Source: Thalassiosira profunda
Taxonomy: Eukaryota > Bacillariophyta > Thalassiosirophyceae > Thalassiosirales > Thalassiosiraceae
Assembly: GCA_036939355.1 (NCBI GenBank)
Contig: JALLAP010003026.1
Coordinates: 1-11,653, forward strand
DNA length: 11,653 nucleotides
Reading direction: 5' to 3'
Shown here: positions 7,011 through 11,653 of the stretch, in pieces
How positions within the stretch are numbered: the first letter of the stretch is position 1
How the letters are laid out: every line of letters starts with the position of its first letter
The notes under the pieces: model-generated
What the model was told of the DNA's origin: nothing
The model's input: the letters and a program-made list of their open reading frames with translations, nothing else
The model's database searches: none
Program-made: the position numbers and the translations under genes

Positions 7011-7342
7011 GGCGATCGATAGATGTGGCCAGGGTTGCTCTCTTCGGTTTATGGCCGACCTCGGGCTGCTTTGGGCCGCCGTCGGCGTTCGCTTTCATCG
7101 GCGCTCCGTCCTGGGAGTCGGGTTGTGCGCTCGGCTCGGCTGGGCAGATACGACATTAGACGCGCATGAGACATCACTGTCACACCCTCGACCACTCGCT
7201 CTCGCTCGACGCGCGCGCAGTTTTGCAGATTGCAGATTTCAGATTTCAGCCATCAGCCGCCTCGCGTCCATCATCTATCTCATCTCGCCACAACCCACAA
7301 CACCCACGCTGCTGGCGCTTCCACTGCAATACACGCCCAAAT
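7011..7342. promoter_or_regulatory. Divergent promoter region between hydroxylase and GPI-type protein genes
   Basis: This 332-bp region separates two start codons facing away from each other, so it probably contains both promoters and 5' leaders. It includes a tandem 7-bp repeat (7223-7250) and a pyrimidine-rich leader with TCTCG/CTCGC runs near the plus-strand gene. No TATA box or other named element is clear. Confidence 0.4.
7223..7250 (+). repeat. Four tandem 7-bp units in a divergent promoter
   Basis: The units are TTGCAGA, TTGCAGA, TTTCAGA and TTTCAGC, with no spacer. The first two are identical, and the later two differ from them by one or two bases. The repeat ends 92 bp before the ATG of the plus-strand gene and may be a promoter or leader element, or simple slippage. 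Confidence 0.7.
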
Positions 7343-8089
7343 ATGAAGACCCAGTCCAACAATATCCTCACAGCCGCGGCAGTGGTTGCAATCCTCCTGG
7401 CGAAGGCACCGGCCGTCGCCTCCGTATCCGTGGTCGACTCCGACGGCCTCGCCGGATTGGTCCACGATCCCCTGATCGGGTGCTGGGACGACCAGTTCAA
7501 CGGCACCGCAAATTCCAACATGCTCATCACGGCCTCGGATCTGATCATTTCCTACGCGGCCGACTACGATGGATCCTCCCAGCCTCCCTCCACGTTCACG
7601 ATATTGCCGAACTACACCTCTACCTTCGACACCGCGAGCGACGAATATCTTGGCTTGAGTGTCATCACATCCAACGACCCAAACGATCAATGGGCAGCGG
7701 GCGGGTTCTCGGACTTTGACATGATGATTGACTTTTCGCTGGTGGATGGGGGTGTGGATTTGCTTCACTACTGCCAGATCGACTGGAACGACCCCACGGC
7801 CGTCGAGGCCGCCAAGAGCGATGCCGAGGTGGACTATTCCGACTTTGACGAAGGGTGCAACGGATTCCCCTGGAGCAAAATGAGGCGTTCCGCGGATGGC
7901 TGCGGAATCGACCTGCAGATCGGAGGCGGGGACACTACGGTCGGGGACGATTCGGACGCAGATGATGGGGGGGCTGCAGCGCCAGCTACCGAAGGGGGTG
8001 CTTCTTCGGCCCAAATGGCTGCCGCAGGAAAGCACTATGTGCAGGCTGTCGTTGCACTTTGTTTTATGGGAGCTTCGATCCTGTCGTAA
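7343..8089 (+). CDS. Secreted, probably GPI-anchored protein of unknown family
   Basis: A single exon encodes 248 residues. An N-terminal signal peptide (1-27: basic start, then ILTAAAVVAILLAKAPAVAS) leads to an ectodomain of about 165 residues rich in Asp, Ser and aromatic residues. It has four cysteines (C47, C144, C172, C187) that could form two disulphides, and N-glycosylation sequons at N53 and N90. A low-complexity acidic/Gly/Ala stretch (about 195-222) follows. The C-terminus is hydrophobic (QAVVALCFMGASILS) with no cytoplasmic tail. Small residues GGASS upstream (218-222) make a plausible GPI attachment site. Together these predict a protein tethered to the outer face of the plasma membrane. 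I recognise no catalytic or binding domain. ATG 7343 is chosen over the frame's first ATG at 7166 because it begins the signal peptide and has A at -3. Confidence 0.8.
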   Translation: MKTQSNNILTAAAVVAILLAKAPAVASVSVVDSDGLAGLVHDPLIGCWDDQFNGTANSNMLITASDLIISYAADYDGSSQPPSTFTILPNYTSTFDTASDEYLGLSVITSNDPNDQWAAGGFSDFDMMIDFSLVDGGVDLLHYCQIDWNDPTAVEAAKSDAEVDYSDFDEGCNGFPWSKMRRSADGCGIDLQIGGGDTTVGDDSDADDGGAAAPATEGGASSAQMAAAGKHYVQAVVALCFMGASILS

Positions 8090-8351
8090 AACCTTATTTG
8101 GGTGTCGAGGGATTGGGGATCAGCTAATGTTTTGGGGGGAAGGAAATGCATAATATGGGGAGGTACACTGCGTGTCAAACAACAGTCCATGCGAATGGAA
8201 GGGCAGCGTCTAGCAATTTGGATTAGCATTTAATTCATCGTGTAGCGCCCTCTCTATTTCAACCAACACTTCCACAGATCCCTCCAGCAAGGTGCTACCA
8301 GTTAGCACTCTGTTTCTTCGTTTCTCTTGCATTCTTGCAACCATCAACACT
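8090..8351. other. Convergent intergenic spacer
   Basis: These 262 bp lie between the stop codons of the GPI-type protein gene and the plastid protein gene. They probably contain both 3' untranslated regions. No reading frame, repeat or stable hairpin stood out. Confidence 0.4.
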
Positions 8352-9752
8352 TCATCTGGGAGCAAAGGCATCGGCCTCCGAATCAATAGTGATCCCGCTG
8401 AAGAACCCCGCCGAGCTCATCTCGTTCCCGCTCCCAAACTGTCGGTTCCAATTCCGCAGTATCCGCTCGATCTCAATGTCCGCCAACGGGTATTGCTCGT
8501 CGTCCGCCACGCGGTACTTTGGATTGAATCTCCGAAAGGCCGATATCACGTCGCTCCGATGGCAATTGCCCCGCCCGACCACGATGCGCTTTTGGGCAAA
8601 CTCGTCGAACTCCTTGTAGAGGAGAGCGTCCCGGTCGTATTCCTCGCGGGTGGGCGCCTTCTCCTTGGCGGCGAGGCGGCCCACCTCCCACACGGCGCCG
8701 CCGATCACGGACACTCCCGCGAGTTGGAGGCTCACCTCGGCGTCCCCGTCGGCGAGGAAGTACACCGCCCGGTCCACCGCCACGCCGAAGACGACGAAGA
8801 CGGCCGAGAGGATGGCCGTGAAGCTCAAGGGGAGCTCGGCGAAGTACCCGTCGTTCCGGTCCGTCAGCCACGCCTCCTCCTTTTCGTCGAACAGCACGTT
8901 CGCCAATGGCGTGACGACGGGATTGGACCGCGAGCCCGCGGCCAACCAGAGCGCCAAAGCCCACGTGCTCGCGCCGGCTATTGTGAGGCCAAAGTTGGTC
9001 GAGGAGGGCGATTGATTCAGTCCCAGGGGGTCGCTGCGCAGTTCCGACCGGGTCGAAGCCACCTTGGCCTTCTTATTGGCCAGCCGTTCCTCCTTCAGCT
9101 TGGTCAGGGAGTTGCTCGAGGTTTCCGCCTCGTCGTACGGGGTGGATTGCAATTCGAGCGGGTAGGCGAGCTCGTAGGCGTTGGCCACCGCTGATTGGTC
9201 CGATGCAGTGGTGACGGCGGCGGTGAACCCCGCGGCGGTTGTGGCGAGCATGCTGCTCAGGAACGCGCGGCGCTCGCGCAGCTGCCGCTCCTCGTCGAAT
9301 GCTGCAGATTGGGCGACGGGTGTGCAGTCCGAGGAGCAAGTCTCGTGCTGCGCAGTGGATGGGATTGATTCCAAGCCATCAATACGTGTCATGTGATCGG
9401 CCTCGTCCGCGCCGCCGTCGTCCGATTGAGCGCTCATTCTCAAAGCAAAATCTCCACCCGCCGACGATCCCGACTGCTCGTGTTGTTGATGTCTACGGGG
9501 TCTCCGGCCGTTCAGCGTCCCTCGGAAAGGATTGGCAGCCGACGCAGGCCCGATGCCAGCAGCCGACGCCACAGCAGCCGCGGCCGCCGCACTCCTTCGG
9601 CCATTAGTAGCCCCCCCGTCCGAGTCGATCGATGGCTGAGCACCGGCGTTGTGCGCCATCGAGAAGGCGTCGGCCGACGAGGGGAGGCCGGAGAGTGCCG
9701 CGCAGCAGAGGCCGACGGAGCGGAGTCGCTTGCGATGGGAGGATGACGCCAT
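8352..9752 (-). CDS. Plastid (probably thylakoid) membrane protein with tripartite targeting region
   Basis: A single exon encodes 466 residues. Residues 1-29 are a signal peptide ending in ADA|F30, the diatom ASAFAP-type cleavage motif with Phe at +1. A Ser/Ala/Arg-rich transit-like stretch follows. At 161-192 is a third signal with twin arginines (RRAFLSSMLATTAAGF) and an ANA|Y cleavage site, as in Tat signals for the thylakoid lumen. The mature part has three predicted membrane spans (about 254-273, 308-332, 340-357). A soluble C-terminal region (about 365-440) follows, with YDRDALLYKEFDEFAQKR, CHRSDVISAFRRF and DIEIERILRNW. This region looks conserved, but I cannot name the family. If the Tat-like region is cleaved, the mature N-terminus would lie in the lumen. 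ATG 9752 has a strong context (A at -3, G at +4). It shares a divergent promoter with the glycosyltransferase gene. Confidence 0.8.
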   Translation of the reverse strand: MASSSHRKRLRSVGLCCAALSGLPSSADAFSMAHNAGAQPSIDSDGGATNGRRSAAAAAAVASAAGIGPASAANPFRGTLNGRRPRRHQQHEQSGSSAGGDFALRMSAQSDDGGADEADHMTRIDGLESIPSTAQHETCSSDCTPVAQSAAFDEERQLRERRAFLSSMLATTAAGFTAAVTTASDQSAVANAYELAYPLELQSTPYDEAETSSNSLTKLKEERLANKKAKVASTRSELRSDPLGLNQSPSSTNFGLTIAGASTWALALWLAAGSRSNPVVTPLANVLFDEKEEAWLTDRNDGYFAELPLSFTAILSAVFVVFGVAVDRAVYFLADGDAEVSLQLAGVSVIGGAVWEVGRLAAKEKAPTREEYDRDALLYKEFDEFAQKRIVVGRGNCHRSDVISAFRRFNPKYRVADDEQYPLADIEIERILRNWNRQFGSGNEMSSAGFFSGITIDSEADAFAPR

Positions 9753-10159
9753 GATTTGAGCTGCAATTGCTAGGGGGGTGCCGCGCCGCTACGAGGAGGT
9801 TGCGAGGATGTTTTTATGGCATCATTGGACCCGCGCCGCTGACTGTTGCCGCCGCTGCTGCAGCCTGACTCACATGGGCGCCTGTGTCGGTGCATGCAAC
9901 AGCACTGCAAAAATAGAAAATAGGCGCTCTCTTCACGTGGAACGCGTGACGTCAGCACACACCACACGGATGGAAGGAGATCGACGCCCCCAGCCAAAGT
10001 TGCAAGTTGCAAATGCCTGCCTGAAGTGCATGCAACAATGCAACCCAACCCGCCCGCCCTCGCTCGGCCGGCACACTCCTGCTCTCTCGAGGGGAGCAGC
10101 GGCGGCAGGGGCCGCAGCCGGTCGGGTAACCGCGTCGAATGAGATGAACATAAGGTGAA
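9753..10159. promoter_or_regulatory. Divergent promoter region between plastid protein and glycosyltransferase genes
   Basis: This 407-bp region separates two start codons pointing away from each other. It holds a G-box CACGTG at 9934-9939 and a perfect palindromic TGACGTCA at 9947-9954. It also holds a 12-bp direct repeat GTGCATGCAACA at 9890-9901 and 10026-10037, and further TTGCAA copies near 9999-10012. An A-rich run lies at 9907-9921. TGACGT is the core of the CO2/cAMP-responsive elements described for diatom carbonic anhydrase promoters and is bound there by bZIP factors. Its use here is inferred. Confidence 0.45.
9947..9954. promoter_or_regulatory. Perfect CRE-type bZIP site TGACGTCA
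   Basis: The 8-bp palindrome lies 195 bp from the plastid gene start and 206 bp from the glycosyltransferase start, nearly midway. A G-box CACGTG sits 13 bp to its left. Both are canonical bZIP/bHLH recognition sequences. Occupancy cannot be judged from sequence. Confidence 0.45.
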
Positions 10160-11299
10160 ATGAACGGCGCCTGCGCGGACGGGACCAAAGCCGCGCCTCC
10201 CAGTCGAACAAAGCTCGCCCGCCTCCATCGCCGGGCGGCCGCGGCCCTCCTCGTCGTCTGCTGGCACTTCTGCCTGCGCTCGTTCCGAAGGATTCCGCCT
10301 CCGACGTCAAACAGCACGTATTTTGCAGCGGAGGATGGGCCGATTCAAGTTCACTCTCCGCCAAAGAGCGACGCCAACGTTGCAATTTGCCTCATTGTGA
10401 AGAACGAGACGTTGTACATCGAGGAGTGGGTCGATTATCACATTGCGCTCGGATTTGCCCCCATCTTCATCTACGACAACATGCTCTACGAGGACATCGG
10501 CCTGGCAATGTGGTATCAGATGCGGGACGACATACACCCGTACGTTCATATCATCCGCTTCCCGGCAGCGCCGGTGCAGAAGGCAGCGTACAATCGATGC
10601 ATTCGCCAAGATGCAAAGAACAGCACCTTTGTGGGGCTGTTCGACGTCGATGAGTTTTTGGTGCTCAAGAAGCATTCCAACGTGGTTGACTTTATGGAGG
10701 AAGACTGCAACGAGGATTGTGGGCAGTTGGGCATCAACTGGAGGGTGATGTCTGCATCGGGGGAAGAGAGATATCGGCCGCTACCAATCACAAAGAGGAA
10801 CGTCAATTGGAGCAATCTGACGTTTCAAGACGGTTCGGTAAAGGTAATTTTGAGGCCAAGCTACGTTACGGACGAGGATATGGACTGGGCGCACACGGTG
10901 ATTCTCAAGCGTGGGTATTGGATCGACACCAACGGAACTGTCATCCCTCGGCCGGGAATTACCGGAGAACGAGACAGCTGGAGGGCGAAGCAAAACCACC
11001 ACGGGCCGACGGATGTGGCACTATTCTACCACTTTCGTTGGAAGAGCGAAGAAGAGTACAAGTGGAAGACTTGTCATAGAGGAAATTCCTTGCATCCGCA
11101 TGATGACTTCCCGCATTGCGGCGGCCGGGTCGAGCGAATAGGAATGTACAACGTTCCCAGCACATGTGGAGAGTATATCAAGTTCGCCAAGCTGGCCTGG
11201 AAAAGAAATGTTTCTGCATGCGGAGCGTTCGATGACACGGCATGGCGGCATATGAAGAAGCTGGCGCCAAGGTATGCAAAGTATGATAACAACGAATGA
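10160..11299 (+). CDS. Golgi-type glycosyltransferase, GT92/DUF23-like, type II membrane protein
   Basis: A single exon encodes 379 residues. A short basic cytoplasmic tail (1-25) precedes one signal anchor (about 26-39, AAAALLVVCWHFCL) and a stem. The catalytic region begins with ICLIVKNETLYIEEWVDYH (76-94) and ALGFAPIFIYDN (96-107). The metal/nucleotide-sugar DxD motif is D162-V-D164 within GLFDVDEFLVL. The family segment FYHFRWKSEEEYKWK is at 289-303. This matches the GT92/DUF23 group of fold-A glycosyltransferases; known animal and plant members add galactose to N-glycans or wall glycans. The donor and acceptor here are unknown. There are seven N-glycosylation sequons and several lumenal cysteines, which fits the secretory pathway. 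The start is supported by an in-frame TAA at 10151-10153 and G at -3. GT2-type annotation is the main alternative name. Confidence 0.85.
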   Translation: MNGACADGTKAAPPSRTKLARLHRRAAAALLVVCWHFCLRSFRRIPPPTSNSTYFAAEDGPIQVHSPPKSDANVAICLIVKNETLYIEEWVDYHIALGFAPIFIYDNMLYEDIGLAMWYQMRDDIHPYVHIIRFPAAPVQKAAYNRCIRQDAKNSTFVGLFDVDEFLVLKKHSNVVDFMEEDCNEDCGQLGINWRVMSASGEERYRPLPITKRNVNWSNLTFQDGSVKVILRPSYVTDEDMDWAHTVILKRGYWIDTNGTVIPRPGITGERDSWRAKQNHHGPTDVALFYHFRWKSEEEYKWKTCHRGNSLHPHDDFPHCGGRVERIGMYNVPSTCGEYIKFAKLAWKRNVSACGAFDDTAWRHMKKLAPRYAKYDNNE

Positions 11300-11348
11300 A
11301 TACAGCATCGATGCAACTAGTAAAGATGCAAAAGATGCAAAATGAAAA

Positions 11349-11367
11349 TGATCACATCTTGTGATCA
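11349..11367 (+). other. Perfect 8-bp stem, 3-nt loop hairpin in the glycosyltransferase 3' region
   Basis: TGATCACA at 11349-11356 is followed by loop TCT and the exact complement TGTGATCA at 11360-11367, 50 bp past the stop codon. It may form in the mRNA tail. No poly-T tract follows that would suggest a bacterial-type terminator, so it is listed as a structure of unknown role. Confidence 0.5.
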
Positions 11368-11530
11368 GTACCCAGACAGATGATCGTCGCATCGCCATCA
11401 TGCCCTTCTATTCCTCCCAAAGGGTTCAGCGATGTGGTGTGGTTTGCGCAGAGAGGCACAAGAGGGCACAAGTACAATACATCCTTCCGCCTGCTACGGG
11501 GCCTCGGGGGTATCCTACACGTACTATTCC

Positions 11531-11610
11531 TACGTAGAAAATCCAAACCCAAACATTGACCTTTTCACGGCACGTACGTAGCCCGATTTTTTCCCCCATA
11601 CGTCGTACTT
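11531..11610. promoter_or_regulatory. ACGT-core palindrome cluster near the right edge
   Basis: TACGTA occurs at 11531-11536 and 11575-11580 (the latter inside CACGTACGTA). TACGTC at 11599-11604 and CGTAC sequences follow. The cluster resembles the GTACGT cluster at 2351-2382 upstream of the channel gene, which suggests a promoter for a gene outside the window. Confidence 0.3.
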
Positions 11611-11653
11611 TTTCGTACATATCCACATTATTACATGATTGGGTCGAACCCTT

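Larger units (their letters stand above)
11300..11653. other. Right-hand flank without a convincing gene
   Basis: These 354 bp follow the glycosyltransferase stop. They contain short GATGCAAAA repeats (11325-11342), a perfect hairpin (11349-11367), the near-repeat AGAGGCACAAG/AGAGGGCACAAG (11453-11472) and a cluster of TACGTA/GTACGT-type sites (11531-11610). The left half is probably 3' untranslated region. The right half could be the promoter of a gene beyond the window edge. Confidence 0.4.

Noticed and set aside
6710..7098. Unspliced 5' extension of the hydroxylase frame starting at 7098
   Set aside because: The extension is Arg/His-rich and lacks a signal peptide. Splicing at 6786/6710 supplies a signal peptide and removes a stop at a consensus donor.
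7166..7342. Upstream in-frame ATG at 7166 for the GPI-type protein
   Set aside because: It would bury the signal peptide 59 residues inside the protein. ATG 7343 gives a normal N-terminal signal with A at -3.
8360..8380. DAFAPR at the very C-terminus of the plastid protein as a second ASAFAP-type plastid motif
   Set aside because: That motif works only at an N-terminal signal-peptide cleavage site; at the C-terminus it is a coincidence.
8292..9194. A 300-codon plus-strand open frame opposite the plastid protein gene
   Set aside because: It is antisense to a gene with clear targeting signals, membrane spans and a strong start. The translation is Arg/Gly/His-rich low-complexity noise typical of GC-rich antisense frames.
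11349..11367. Rho-independent terminator
   Set aside because: The stem is AT-containing with no T tract after it, and the window is eukaryotic.
11352..11626. Minus-strand frames of 66 codons at the right edge (11352-11552, 11426-11626)
   Set aside because: They are short, overlap each other, have no recognisable domain and span the hairpin and promoter-like repeats.

Overview
The window reads as nuclear DNA of a photosynthetic stramenopile, most likely a centric diatom of the Thalassiosira type. The genes are compact, and two short GT-AG introns (75 and 77 nt) are needed to complete reading frames. One protein has a diatom-style bipartite plastid presequence (signal peptide, then an ADA|F cleavage motif). 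The protein families (ShKT-prolyl 4-hydroxylase, GT92 glycosyltransferase, MORN repeats) are typical of such genomes. The organism is inferred from these traits and was not checked against a database. There is no bacterial, phage, transposon, CRISPR, tRNA or rRNA signature.

Layout, left to right, eight protein genes: (1) an unrecognised, probably nuclear Lys-rich protein, + strand, running in from the left edge and ending at 780; (2) a coiled-coil/MORN/PDZ protein, - strand, 983-2237; (3) a pentameric ligand-gated ion channel (pLGIC), + strand, 2465-4072, one intron; (4) a long coiled-coil protein, - strand, 4158-5234; (5) a secreted ShKT plus prolyl 4-hydroxylase protein, - strand, 5686-7010, one intron; (6) a secreted, probably GPI-anchored orphan protein, + strand, 7343-8089; (7) a plastid, probably thylakoid, membrane protein with a tripartite targeting region, - strand, 8352-9752; (8) a type II membrane glycosyltransferase of the GT92/DUF23 kind, + strand, 10160-11299. 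The last 354 bases hold no convincing gene.

Strands mostly alternate, giving three convergent pairs (gaps 202, 85 and 262 bp) and three divergent pairs that share putative bidirectional promoters (about 227, 332 and 407 bp). These promoters carry distinctive short motifs: a phased GTACGT cluster before the channel, a four-unit 7-bp tandem before the GPI-type protein, and a G-box plus a perfect TGACGTCA site before the plastid/glycosyltransferase pair. ACGT-core sites are typical bZIP targets. The genes do not form a pathway. Genes 5, 6 and 8 all concern the secretory pathway or cell surface, but co-function is not shown.

Two single N characters (694, 1348) are each flanked by an exact 72-bp direct duplication. 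Both look like unmerged contig overlaps. Each breaks a gene on paper, and removing one 73-nt unit restores an uninterrupted frame in both. The most interesting biological item is the channel: a full pLGIC architecture without the animal disulphide Cys-loop, in a single-celled alga.
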